Below are positions 38,625-50,967 of a DNA stretch of 64,000 bases, piece after piece. How positions within the stretch are numbered: the first letter of the stretch is position 1; each line of letters begins with the position of its first letter. The stretch is from Gnetum montanum (lineage: Eukaryota; Streptophyta; Gnetopsida; Gnetales; Gnetaceae). The notes under the pieces are model-generated. The model did no database searches, was not told where the DNA came from, and saw only the letters and a program-made list of their open reading frames with translations. Location of the stretch: the NCBI GenBank assembly GCA_015680685.1, contig MNCI01002192.1, forward strand, positions 49,007-113,006, written 5' to 3'. A program made the position numbers and the translations under genes.

Positions 38625-41600
38625 GATTTTAGATGTGACATTCCTAAATTAAAGGGTTATAATTATAAGGTGTGGAAGGAGAGAATTCTTCTTTATTTAG
38701 GCTAGATGAACATTGATTATTCTATCCATAAGGATGAACCACCTACTGTTATAGGAATCAACCATCTAGATGATATTGGTAATTATGAAAAATGGGAGTG
38801 ATCTAATCGCCTCTGTGTCATGTTCATAAAAACCAAGATCTCGGCTAGTATGCGTGGTTCACTGGAATAGTATGACAATGTGCATGCTTTGTTAAAGGCC
38901 ATTGAAAAAAAATTTGAGTCATCAGACAAAGCATTGGCTAGCACCTTGATAATGAAGTTCTCATCCATGAAGCTCATTGAAATTTGTGTTGTGCATGAGC
39001 ACATCATGCAAATGAGGGATATATTGGCTCAACTTAAAACACTTGAGGTTGAGATGTTAGAATCTTTCTTGATGCACTACATCTTAAACATGCTCCCACT
39101 ATAGTATAGACCCTTTAAGATTTCTTATAATAGACATAAGGACAAATGGTCAATCAATGAACTAATGACCATGCGTGTGCAAGAAGAGGGAAGACTTACT
39201 ATGGAAGCAAAAGAGAGTGTACATCTAGCTACACAAGAAAAGAATAAAGGACAAGCCAAAGACAAGTGGATGGTCAAATTGCCTACACAAGTTGACATTA
39301 AGAAAGAATCCATATGTTTTTTCTGCAAAAAGAAAGGGCACATAAAGAAGGATTCTTCTAAATATCATAAATGGATTGAAAAGAAAGGTACTCAACTCTC
39401 ACTTATTTATTTTGAATCTAATATGGTTGATGTTGGCCATGACACATGGTGGATTGATTCTAATTTTACAATCCATGTTACCAATTCCTTGCAAGGGTTG
39501 AAAAACCTAAGGAAGCAAGTGGGAAGTGAGTCATGCATCTATTTAGGCAATAAGATGCACTCACATGTGGAAGTAATCAAAACATGCATTTTAGTTTTAA
39601 GTAGTGGTTTTGTTTTAGAACTAGAAAAGATATTTTATATTTCAGGTCTTTTAAGGAATTTAATTTTTGTTTCAAGGCTTGTATCATTGGGATTGTCCTT
39701 TAATTTTTCAGATACTATATTCAGTTTATATTATAGATTTGAGCTTATTATAAATGGTACATTGATAGATGGTCTTTTCAAAATTAATTTATAAAATGGA
39801 ACTTCTTATACTTCTATGCATGTTCATGCTGGCATTAAGAGATGTGTTATGAATGACAAATCCTCTATGTTATGGCATCGTAGATTAGGACATATCTCTA
39901 TTGAAAGAATAAAGAGATTAGTAAATGATGGAGTACTTAGTACTCTGGATTTTACTGACTTTGACACTTGTCTAGATTGCATAAAGGGAAAGTAGACCAA
40001 TATGTTAAAGAAAGGTGCCAAGAGGAGTTCAAACATATTAGAGATCATACATACAAATATTTGTAGTTTAGATATGAATGCATATGGTCAAAATTATTTC
40101 ATTACCTTTATTGATGATTACTCACAATATATGTATCCCTACCTGCTTCATAGCAAGAGTGAAGCTTTAAATGCCTTTAAGGTGTTTAAGGATGAAGTAG
40201 AGAAACAATGCAATAAGCATATAAAGATAGTGAGATCTAATAGAGGTGGTGAATACTATGGTAGATATACTAATGTTGGACAAGCACCTAGTCCATTTGC
40301 TAAGTTTCTTCAAGAGCATGGGATTTTTGCCTAGTACACTATGCATGGTTCTCCAAACCAAAATAGTGTGGTAGAAAGAAGAAATCGAACATTATTGGAC
40401 ATGGTGCGGAGTATGCTTAGTGGCTCCAAGCTTCCTAAGTTCTTATGGACTAAAGCTCTCAAGATAGTGGTGTATATATTAAACTAAGTTCCAACCAAAG
40501 CTGTCTTAAAGACACCATTTGAATTATGGAAAGGTTGGAAACCAAGTTTGTGACATATATGCATTTAGGGATGCTTGTCTGAAGTAAGAGTCTATAATCC
40601 ATAAGAAAATAAGCTAGACCCAAGGACCATAAGTGGGTATTTCATTAGATATGTTGAACGGTCTAAGGGATATAGATTTTATTGCCCATCACATACTACT
40701 AGGTTTGTGGAATCAAGGAATGCTAAATTTCTTGAGAATGACTTGATTAGTGGGAGCAGTAGATCTTGGAATGTTGTTCCTGAGATAGATCATACAGATG
40801 CTCAACCCACTATTTCAAATGATAGAATGATTGTTGTGCATAATAGGCCTAGAGCACAAATGCATATAGAACAACAACCAATCATTAAGGTTCCACAAAC
40901 TACTGATCAAGAAGTAGTAGATCCAATTGAACAACAGATACCAAAACCTATTGAATAGCTTGTTGAACATCATGATACTCAAGAGAATGATGAATCAACA
41001 TTAAAAAGATCTACTAGAGTAAGGTGATCAATGATTCCTAGTGACTATATGGTGTATCTATAGGATTCTAACTACAACATAGGAGCTAAAAATGATCTCA
41101 AAATGTTTTCACAAGCCATGAGTTGTAAGGAATCTAACTTGTGGTATGATGCCATGAAAGATGAAATGAACTCTATCTCATCTAATGGAGTCTAGGATCT
41201 TATCAAGTTATCTGATGGTGTAAAATCCATTGGATGCAAATGGGTCTTCAAGACTAAGAAAGACTCATTGGAAAACATTGAAAGATATAAGGCCAAACTT
41301 GGTGCAAAAGGGCTCACTTAGAAAGAGGGAATAAATTACAAGGAGACATTTTCTCCTGTATCTAAGAAAGACTTCCTTCATGTTATCATGGCATTGGTTG
41401 CCCATTTTGATCTTGAATTACATCAAATGGATGTGAAAACAACATTCCTTAATGATGATCTAGAGGAAGAGGTTTATATGAAACAACCTAAAGGATTTTT
41501 CTCTAGTGATGGTGAGCAATTGGTATGCAAGCTCAAGAAATCCATATATATATTGAAATAGTCCTCTCGTCAATGGCACTTAAAATTCCATGATATAATC

Positions 41601-42620
41601 ACTTCATTTGGTTTTGAAGAAAACATCATGGATCGATGTATATACCAAAAGGTCAGTGGGAGCAAAATTTGTTTCCTCGTTCTATATGTGGATGATATCC
41701 TTCTTACAACCAATAACAACATTTTCTCTCTAAGAATTTCAAAATGAAGGATATGGGTGAGGCATCTTATGTCATTGGCATACAGATCCATAGGGATAGA
41801 TCTAGATATATTTTGGGACTATTGTAGGAAACCTATATCAATAAAGTTTTAGAGAGGTTTCGAATGAAAGATTGTTCACCAAGTATAGCATCCATTGTGA
41901 GGGTGACAAGTTCAATTTGAACCAGTTCCCTAGGAATAATTTAGAGAAAAGTTAAATGAGCAACATTCCGTATGCTTTAGCTGTTGGAAGCCTTTTATGT
42001 AAGCTCAAGTCTGCACAAGACCTAACATTGCAATTGCTATGGGAATGTTGGACAGATATTAGAGTAATCTAGGTATTGACCACTGAAGGGCTGTAAAGAA
42101 AGTGATGAGGTACCTTCAAGGTACAAAAGACTACATGCTTATGTATAAATGAACTAACTCCTTGGAGGTGACTAGCTACTCCAACTTAGACTTTGCTGGC
42201 TATGTTGATTCACAAAAATCAATATCTGGTTATGTTTTTATGCTAGTTGAAGGAGCTATATCCTGGAGGAGTGGAAAGCAAACTTTAATTGCTACTTCCA
42301 CCATGGAGGTAGAGTTCGTTTCCTATTTTGAGGCTACTTCATATGGTGTATGGCTAAAGAGTTTCATATTAGGGCTTAGAATTGTGGATTCTATAACTAG
42401 GCCATTAAGAATGTTTTGTAAAAATTCAATTGTTATCTTTTGGCTAAGAATAATAAGAGTGGCAATCGAAGTAAACACATCGACATCAAGTACTTAGCCA
42501 TAAGGGAACGCATTAAGGAAAACAAAGTGGTCATTGCACATATAAGCACTAAATTAATGATACTTGATCCTTTGACAAAAGAAATACCATTAAAGTTATT
42601 TAAGGATCATATAGTTTAGA
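38625..42620 (+). pseudogene. Element J copia polyprotein (inactivated)
   Basis: Gag from about 38640 (WKERILLYLG, then LASTLIMKFSSMKL). Zinc knuckle CFFCKKKGHIKKDSSK near 39317 with the last Cys replaced by Ser. Protease WWIDSNFTIHVTN (39449) where D-S-G is expected. Integrase from 40002 (SLDMNAYGQNYFITFIDDYS, then VRSNRGGEYYG). RT from 41130 (WVFKTKKD, HQMDVKTTFLNDDLEEEVYM, LYVDDILLTTNN at about 41680). RNase H 42162-42500 (YSNLDFAGYVDSQKSISGY). In-frame stops occur throughout, for example before KEGINYKETFSP. The order integrase-RT fixes the Ty1/copia assignment. Confidence 0.93.
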
Positions 42621-42928
42621 TGGGACTTGGTTTCATAATGTAATTTATTGTATGTACAACTTATAGTCTTAATGAAAATCTTATTTAGTTGTGATATTTT
42701 CTCATTTGTGCACGTAGTTATTAGAGAAAATACACATATGGCAGGACCTAAAATGGACATTGGGTTTATTCAAAGATGTTAAGTTACCATATAAGGAATT
42801 ACGTTTAAAAGATGATGCATTGTAATGCAGGGAAGATAATACTCACATTAAGAGGAACTATCACCATGATTCATGCATTTATTTCTTAAACTCTGAACCT
42901 AATTAAATATGAAGACCAAGTGGGAGAT

Positions 42929-43402
42929 TGTAATATGTGTTACCCACTAATGTGTTTTATGGATTAGTTAATGCATGAAAGTGGCCACCATGCCCACTAA
43001 CACGTTTTTATGAGTTGGTTAATGCATCAAGGTGGTCTCCATATCCAGTAATGTGTTTTTTATGCATTGGCATTAGGTCTCTTATAGTAATCGGTTCCAT
43101 GGCCTATAAATTTGTTCTTGATCAGAGAACAAAGGCACCACGAATCACAACAAGATTGCAGTTCTGGTCCCTCATAGACACTTGAAGATTGCATACACCA
43201 TTGTTGCACAGTGCCCATGTAAAAAAAGAATCAAAATGTCAAATTTAATCTAAGGCATCAATGGTTGGAGGTCAGTTCCTTTTGCTCAATAATTGTGCAT
43301 TTCTAGTTATTTATTCATGTGAATTTCTTATGCTATTTACTTTCACATTTTATACTTTGATTACTTATGCCATCTGATTTTTTGCACAATTATTTTCTTA
43401 CA
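42929..43402 (+). repeat. 3' LTR of element J
   Basis: TGTAATATG to CTTACA, colinear with the 5' LTR including the internal duplicated unit. It differs from it by many substitutions, so the insertion is old. Confidence 0.92.
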
Positions 43403-43676
43403 CACTAGACAAATGCACTACACTCACTCTACCTGAGCTAAGCTACTATAGCCTCTTCTTGTGGCTTGCACTACGGATACTTAATAAACGGCAAAGTGAA
43501 AGATGAAACAAGCAGGGGAAATAAGTTGCTACAGCACTGGTGTGCACTCAAGAACCTCTACGATGCTGCAGAAACAATTTATGTATGCATCAGTTCATTG
43601 CCAATACCTTTGGACATGGGGTGTTCTGTAAATGAAGATGATCTTATAAAGAAATTACAAATTACAAAGATGAGAT

Positions 43677-44760
43677 TCAAGGAGACCATACGGTATTGTT
43701 GCAGGGATAGCAAGCTTCTTGTGCAATATCATAGATCTAAATGCCAGAGTCATAAACCATTCCAACCTTTCATTCCAAAGGAAGCACTGTCTTCCTAGCC
43801 CACACCGACTTTCCATCATACCCACCTATCACACCAAACCTAAATTGCAAATTTCCACTTTGTGGGCTATGTATATCGCATACTAAATCGTAATTCTTGC
43901 TCAAGAGGCGCCAGTGTGCAGTTTCCAACTGTCCAACACTACCATCAAAACAAAATCAAGTTATCAAAACATAGTTGATGTTTTCTTCTAGCTCTTGCAT
44001 TCAAGAATACCTAAGCAGTATCCACAGCAACAATATATGTTTGCCCTCCTTGCTTGAGGAATTGAACAGCTAGATAGTATGGATATTGGCTGATGCTTAC
44101 CACCTTCACCTTCATGGTTTCCTTCCCATAATCATATGGAATCCTGCCCACAAACATCCAGAATTCATCTTATTAATTAAGAATTACGGAGATCCAAAAT
44201 TAGTAGTGGGTTCTGCTTCTATGTTTATAAAACTACCTTGCATCTTCAATATCAATAATGCCCTGGTTTAGAACTGTGGATTCTTTTCCAGGGACTACTA
44301 GGCTTGAAAATGTATGAGCAGTAACCAGAAAATCTGTTTGGTTATTTTGAGACAGATCTATGACCACTATTTTGGCACCTTTCCTTGAGCAGAGATGTGG
44401 GTTCTTGCATCTTATCTGAATTTCAGCTTTGTTAGATGAAAGCTATTCTGTAATCCCCACAATTTGGAAGCATGTAAAGGAGAAGAAAATAGAAAACAGT
44501 TCCTGATAACATGCCCCACACCCAGCACCTATCGGTAGATGCTAGAAATAGCAACAGTAGCATTCCTTGAATAAAGCCTTGATGCATATGATCCATACCC
44601 ATAAGCTCTCACTTTAATAAATTTAAATCAGATTTCATAACTTTCTAGATATGTGAAACATCACGAGCACAGAAAACTCAAAATTTTCTTACCAAACACA
44701 TCTATTGTAGCCCAGAGCACAGCACAAGAAAAAAATCAATAAAATAAAATAAAAATTAAA
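43677..44760 (-). pseudogene. Expansin-like A (EXLA) pseudogene, five exon remnants
   Basis: Minus strand. Exon 1 (about 44760-44693): hydrophobic signal-peptide-like LLIFFLCCALGYNRCV, then GTAAG. Exon 2 (about 44620-44503): AYGYGSYAS, and after a frameshift GAGCGACYQ. Exon 3 (44415-44237): IRCKNPHLCSRKGAKIVV, NNQTDFLVTAHTF, IIDIEDA. Exon 4 (44143-44011): IPYDYGKETMKVKV, YYLAVQFLKQGGQTYIVAV. Exon 5 (43938-43677): SGNLQFRFGVIGGYDGKSVW, YDIAQEACYPCNNTVW, stop. These match EXLA cell-wall proteins along the double-psi barrel and CBM63-like parts. Defects: lost start, frameshift in exon 2, donor GT to GA after exon 2, and stops at the end of exon 4 (expected Gln) and twice in exon 5 (expected Trp and Gln). 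A dead host gene. Confidence 0.9.
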
Positions 44761-44829
44761 TAAGCTCTCCATTATTCATCTACTTTTTGTCTTCTGATGC
44801 TCTACTTCTTAATTAGCATTTATTTATAA

Positions 44830-45644
44830 TCTGCAGAAACGTGGCCTTGACATTGAAAATCAGTGGCTGGCAATGTTGATAGCTAGATGACTATGGCTAA
44901 AACTGAAGAAATAAGTGGCTAGCTCATATCTACTATACGAGGCCAAGTTCAAACACCACAAGGATAGCAAGAAAAAGCTTGAGATTGCTAATGTTGAACT
45001 TAAAGTTCTCAAAGGGCGATTCACAGATCAATGATCTATCACTGAGGACCTAGCTAGATGGATGAATGACTACCATGAGCTAAAGAACATAGTGAGAGCA
45101 TTTGACATTGAATGCAAATAGTTTGTTGCCTAGTTTATCAATGCTAAGAAGTTGTTTCTAGCAATCCCATGTCCTTAGGATGTGCCTATTCCAATCCATA
45201 ATCAGGAAGCTACATGGATAGTGCATGATCCTAAGAGTAAGGAGGAGAAAATGAAAGCACTGCTAGATGCTTTCCACCTCCCACATGAAGTTGCAACAGT
45301 AGTAAGACAATCACAACCACATCAACCACTACTAATTCATGAAGTTGGTGAAGGTTCCTCAGAGCCTCAAGAACCATCACTAACTAAGACTATTTGATCT
45401 TCTCCAACAAGCTTCATACCATCAAGGAACATGTTGTCTAGTTTTTGAAGAGTTGTATCATGGTCTTCAATTTTTTGTCCTCAACACCACCATTTTTGTA
45501 ATGTGTTGATCCATACACCTAGGCACTCCATTTTTTGTCAAGTCTGTTAGTTTGTTTTGTTGAAGAAACATCACTCAATAATCTCATACCTTTTCAATTT
45601 TGTAAAAGAACTTAAGGATGAGTTTTCATTCAGTTGTGGGGGTA
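44830..45644 (+). pseudogene. Coiled-coil-like 3' ORF remnant and tail of an LTR element, ending in a polypurine tract
   Basis: A charged, helix-prone reading (YEAKFKHHKDSKKKLEIA, then VELKVLKGRFTD, MNDYHELKNIVRAFDIE) runs from about 44920, followed by an open stretch at 45182-45397 (VHDPKSKEEKMKALLDAF). The family is not recognised. It is followed by GATGAGTTTTCATTCAG and GTGGGGGT (45635-45642) immediately before an LTR start, so it belongs to the 3' end of the element whose 3' LTR is 45645-46539. Confidence 0.5.
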
Positions 45645-46539
45645 TGATGAGTCATCGTTGGTTGGCTCAATCAATGAGGCCTCATCAACACATCTCGTCC
45701 TACGTTGACAAGGCCCTGTCGATGCAATGTATATTCTTCACCTATAAATACATGCCTACTAGCTACATTTATGGTAATCTAGATTTTAGTAGTAGCGAAG
45801 CTTTTGCATTTTTTCTATTCAAAAGTTAGAATTTTTTCCTTGAGTGCTCGTAGTAGGAATCATTGAGTGTACGGATCTTTATTCAAGCATTGTTGTACCT
45901 AAGCACGATAGTGTATATAGTAATAAAGACAAGCTTTCTGATAAACCTTGCAGCACTTTGAATAGATTAGCTATTTTGTTTATACATTTACTATTTTCAA
46001 TTATTTATTAAATGTTTTAATTAATTATCAATTATTTTCCAGTTACTATGTTAGATAAGCAATTAAGCCAGATAAATTACACACATAAGTATGACCGCTT
46101 TGAGCATAACACATATTCGCTTGGTAATCCTAGTAGCATTACTGCTTGGTATGTCCAATAGTGTAACGCTTAGTGACCCAATAGTAGATACATGGGTTCA
46201 GGATGTGTACGGAAAGTGGGATCAAATGCTTATGTTAGGATTAGTGAAATGATTAGTTAATTAGTTAATTTAAATTAGTTAATCAAATTCCTTTTTATCT
46301 ACAATTCAAGCAACCAACTACAAAACATAAAAATGATAAAAATTGAATGCCTTAGCTACACTTAACTATACCAATGAACATAAGTGTAATTGGGAAGACA
46401 ATAATTAACCTTAAGGCTAGATTTACTTCCTAAAGGGCTAGTGCACTGGTAATGATAAAGTCCACGGAATTTGACTAAATCATGCGTGAATGCTTTGTGA
46501 CTCATATGGTTGGGCATAGAGGTACCTCATTGCACATCA
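45645..46539 (+). repeat. LTR D
   Basis: TGATGAGTCATCG to GCACATCA. U3 has CATC/GATG and TTGACAAGG words instead of GATATC. TATAAATAC lies at about 45744, CTTTATT at 45877-45883 and AATAAAG at 45922-45928. A polypurine tract precedes it but no primer site follows, so it reads as a 3' LTR of the element to its left, joined to a truncated internal region on its right. Confidence 0.8.
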
Positions 46540-46559
46540 AGTACAGAGATAGAACTTCA

Positions 46560-48650
46560 CTAAAGGATCAAGATGAAGATAGAAATAAGGATCAAAGGCA
46601 AGATGAAAGACATCAAAGTGAGCATAGATGAGTCCATCCCTATCAAAAAAATAGAAATACAAATTATCACCATGACATGTCTGATAAAGATGAACCCTTA
46701 TTGGCTACTAGGAGCATGATACAAAGTTGGGAGGTAGTTCACATACCTCATAGGCATCAAAGGAAAATACGCATCAAATGACTTCATATGAATAACATTA
46801 TAAGCCTTCCATGATGCTTGCTCCTTACAAAAAATTGAAAGTAGATGTCAAAAGATTAAGCTCTTCCCTAGGACACTAATAGAAGAAGTTGAAAGTTGGT
46901 ATATATTATTGAAACTAGATTTAATCCACTGATGGTCCACAATGCTTAAGATCTTTAATGAAAAATACTAAACCTATGAGAAATTATCCAATCTAAGAAA
47001 ATAAATCCAATGGTGGAAGTAAGAAAATCATGAATCCTTGGATGTAGCCTTGGATAGATAATATGTCTACTACATAGATGTTTAAGCCATGGTTATTCTT
47101 AAAAAGAGAAGATTCTCCACATCATAGATGGGCTTCATAAGAAAATGAGGGAGACCCTTGGGATTTATTCCCAAGGATTGTTATCAGAAATCCAACTCTT
47201 CATGAAAAAGAGATTCGTATTTATAATCAAGAAAAAGAGGAAACTCTTGATGATTTGATTTTAAACAAAAGCTTGCCAATAGAAAATTCTATCATTGAGA
47301 TTGAAGCAAGGGTAGATAAGTTGTGGGAGTTCATGAATAAAAATGCTACAACCAACTTGAAAATCATAGAGGAGAAGGTAAAGAAAAAAGGATTAAGAGA
47401 TCAAAACAAGCAGAACAAAAAGAACAAAGAAATAGGTATGTACACTTATCGAAAAAAAGGGAAGATAGCTATAGTAGAATAAGTTACAGACTCATATATA
47501 GAAGAGGATGATGGATGTGACATCTATGAATGTGAACGTCCAAAGGGCTATTGTCGAGTTATGTTACATCTACAAGAGTTTGGGGCTTCTACTTTAAATT
47601 CCAAGTTTGTAGAAAAGAAAATGCCTAGGGGATTACCTTACCCATAAGGTAATTATAGATAGTCCTATAACCAACAATACTATCCCTGATTGCCAACCGG
47701 ACCCTTATGGATACTATGTTCAACAACCTATTTCTCCAAATGGTTCTACATTCTTTGCCTCAAATCAATACTACTACACTCTAGAATATCATTAACACCT
47801 AACATCTCATTTGAGATCACCATCCCACACCTCTCATATGTCACATCCTCAACACTCTTATACTTTCCTCCATCATATATCACCACCAACAATGCAAGAA
47901 GGATTAGCACCATAACCTCAATAGTAGAATGCAACTTGTGTCATGAACATACAATTGAATGATAATGTTGATAAATCTTAGTAAAAATATCATAAACATC
48001 CTTTCTTTAGGATAGTTTTCACATATTTGAATAAAACTACCAGACCTACTAGCTCATCTAAACTAGCAAAAGAAAAATTTGGTGCAACCCCCTTCCTCAC
48101 AAAACTAATGTCTACTAATCCTACACAAAAGCCAATAACCATTACCACTTCGACACAAAACATAAAAGGTGAACCTATCACTATGGAGTGATAGAAAATT
48201 CCATGCACTACTACTAATGATAAAGGGTGTATTTGTGGTCTAAAATTTCAAAGTATTAACATGATCCCTATACCAACCCACAACAAACTTAAGGAACAAG
48301 TGTGTATGCAAAACCAAGTCTACACAGTAGCCACTAAATCAAAAGATACCTAGTGGCTTGAAAATGAGAATACAAAACCATTCAAAAGATGCATGAAAAC
48401 ATCCAACCTACTTATTAGTTGTCTTAAAAAAATGAACAAAATAAAAAACTTAGAGAAGAGCATCTTACACTCTAACTATACACCAAGAGATGTTAAACCA
48501 AGATACATGAGTAGTAAAATAGAAAATAAACAAGAAAACATGTCTAGACCCCTTAAAAAGAAAACACATTATAGTCCAGCTAAAGATATGTCTCCAAATG
48601 ATCAAAATATAATTATCATTAATGTTAAATGTGATACAAAATGAAAAATT
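46560..48650 (+). pseudogene. Gag remnant of element E (no pol)
   Basis: Homologous to the gag of elements C and G, entering it about 650 bp downstream of where an LTR end would be. Capsid pieces are readable near 46830-47200 (KLFPRTLIEEVESWY, LRKTLGIYSQGLLS-like with stops). The shared Cys/His segment CDIYECERPKGYC lies near 47518-47556. A basic C-terminal part (48393-48644, many Lys) follows, and no protease, RT or integrase. Stops and frameshifts are frequent. Confidence 0.72.
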
Positions 48651-48779
48651 AAATCATTAAAGATGATAAATGGAAAACGTATGGTGTATAACCAAGGGAA
48701 TGTGTAGTCCATTTTCTAAATACTTGTCCATGAATTTAGTCATAGAGAAGATGCCCCAACTTGAATCAAGAACTAATAA

Positions 48780-50967
48780 GTGCATTTTTACTTTTTTGTT
48801 TTACAATTTTTTATCCTTTTTCTATTTCTTCATATGTTTTCCATTTCTTATTATTTTTCTTTCCTTTATAATTTTTTCTTTTATTAAGTCATTTCCTTTA
48901 TGTTTTATGAATTTCTACTATGTCTTTGTTAATAAAAATGTTGCCAATCATGGTACAAAAGTCAACACCATGTGTTGGATTTTTGTCCTATGCTATTAAG
49001 ATGATTGGGTAAACAATTGTGTAATGCAATGAGAGCACATCATCAATTCCTCTAGTTCTATAAATAAGAGGTCTTTATCATGAAAGTAATATTGTTCTTC
49101 TCACATAAAACTAAAATTAATTCATGATCATTATGCCTGGAGGAAAGGGGAAAGACTTAGTGGGAATGGAAAAGGATGTGACCTCAAGGAGATTTATTGG
49201 ATTCTTTCCTTGACTTTCTTCTTGTGGTTTATGACTTCTCTTGGAATGTTTCATCACTTCTATCATTGACCAATAAATGGGAAACATGTATTTCAATGGT
49301 GTACTTCCCATTAAAAAAAAGGAAAGAAAGAAAACAAAAGAGAAAAAGAGAGAGAGAAAAAAAAGGATGGGAATTCAAAGCACACCCCATAAACATAATA
49401 ATCAGCTACAAGCACTAGATATGGGGCTGGAAAGATATGTTACCCATGCTTGAAGACACCCCTTTGACTAAGGCCCTTCATTCATTCTTCTTTTTTTAGA
49501 GTGATGCTAGTTCTCTATGGTTGTTATGGACTCATGATGATTGGAAAGAAGGAGCACATCAATGCAAGGCCACTCTTAATGATATGGACTTTTTCTAAAA
49601 ACTTTGATGGATAGGTATGATGGTCTTTTTAATCACAATTAACATAAGAACCTATTGCAGACATGGTTAAATGTCTTACATCCCAATCTTTGAAATCCCT
49701 TCTCATCTCTTTGTTCACCTCACTGCTACATGCAATTATGAGCTGAATGGTTTTGTATAGTATAGTAAAAAATCCTAATCAAGGTAGTTGTCTGTTGTTT
49801 GGAATGAAGGTATGATCTACATTTAACTTCTAAGGTATCCACGAACATCTATTGAAGTGGTTATGTAAGGGCATTATGGTAGGTGCTTGCTTTGGAAAGG
49901 ACCCACCTGTATAACTTTTGTTGATCATGGCTTTGAACCAAACCTCACATATTCAAGAACATCATTGATGGATTCTGTAAATTTATGCATGATTTTGGGA
50001 CTACTTCTCATCAATTTCAATGAATTTTTACTANATAAATTTATGCATGATTTTGGGACTACTTCTCATCAATTTCAATGAATTTTTACTAATTTTCTAT
50101 TAAAATATCTTTCAACTTCAATATTCCTTGGTCATATTATGAGCCAGACCTTCAATTTTAATTGTTTGAAAACTTGTGCACTTCTAGAGTTAAGCTAATC
50201 TATCATGTGGGAAGGGGGTGGTTAAGGATGTACTTTTTGAAATTTTTTTTAACACCCCATTTTTGAACATTATGGTAGCTAATAGTAAAAATAATCGAAA
50301 TAACTTGAACAACTTGATGATTTCAGTTACCTTAGAGCATTGGGAAACATTATTATGGAATCATCTTGAGCTTACATGCTAAACTTTGTTTGAATCTTGA
50401 GCTAACTAAGGATTTAGGAGGGGTTAATCATTAATGAAAAATAATCAAAAATAATGTTGATCCTTTGGTGATTTCAGATGATGCCAAACAAAATTCCTAA
50501 GGTTGAAGGTCTTGTAAAAGTAAAGGAAACAAGGACAAGAGGAGAAAAATAGAGGCTATGCCCATGGATAAATAGTAGCATATATAGGGATTAAAGCTCA
50601 AAAATCATATGTTTGTTGGATTCATGGAACGATGAGAAGAAATTTTAGTCCATTCTTCAAGAATGTTCTGGGTAAAAAGAGAAGCATTAACATAATGATC
50701 AAGGTTGGAATGTCTACCACCACTAGTGAAAATAAGAAGATTCATCTTTAGTAGATTTTTGAAGACCTCTACAAATTTGCAAACTTTGATGTTTGTTTAG
50801 TCTTTTTGTCATTTTTTAATACATCTACTAAAATAAAATTTTGTAATGTGGCACTCAAATTTTGTAATGGTAGCTAATCTAGTCTTGGTCACCGCAAAAT
50901 TTTTGTAATGAAACTTCATCCATTTATATATAACTTGAGGATGAGGTTTTACTCAATCATGGTGGTA
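48780..50967 (+). other. Non-coding 3' tail of element E
   Basis: T-rich start (TTTTTGTTTTAC) as in element C, then the GGATGGGAATTCAAAGCAC word (49364-49382), then shared tail sequence. It contains an exact 56-bp duplication separated by a single N (49978-50033, 50036-50091). It ends GAGGATGAGGTTTTACTC and a polypurine-like CATGGTGGTA before the LTR at 50968. Confidence 0.65.

Larger units (their letters stand above)
37172..43402 (+). mobile_element. Element J: Ty1/copia retrotransposon, LTR to LTR
   Basis: LTRs 37172-37646 and 42929-43402, flanked by identical CACTA target duplications (37167-37171, 43403-43407). The PBS TGGTATTGGAGC begins at 37649 (initiator Met tRNA type). The polypurine tract AAGTGGGAGAT lies just before 42929. 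Between them is a complete gag-protease-integrase-RT-RNase H order, inactivated by stops and frameshifts. It inserted about 270 bp beyond the stop codon of the expansin-like pseudogene. Confidence 0.95.

Noticed and set aside
43466-43798. Plus-strand open frame of 110 codons (MHYGYLINGKV...) that looks like host coding sequence
   Set aside because: It lies opposite the last exon of the expansin-like A pseudogene, whose minus-strand reading has clear homology. The plus-strand frame is a shadow.
44086-44271. Plus-strand open frame of 61 codons
   Set aside because: Opposite exons 3-4 of the same expansin-like pseudogene.
49320-49365. Purine-rich stretch (AAAGAAAG...GAGAGAG) as a polypurine tract
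   Set aside because: No LTR start follows; it is low-complexity sequence inside an element tail.
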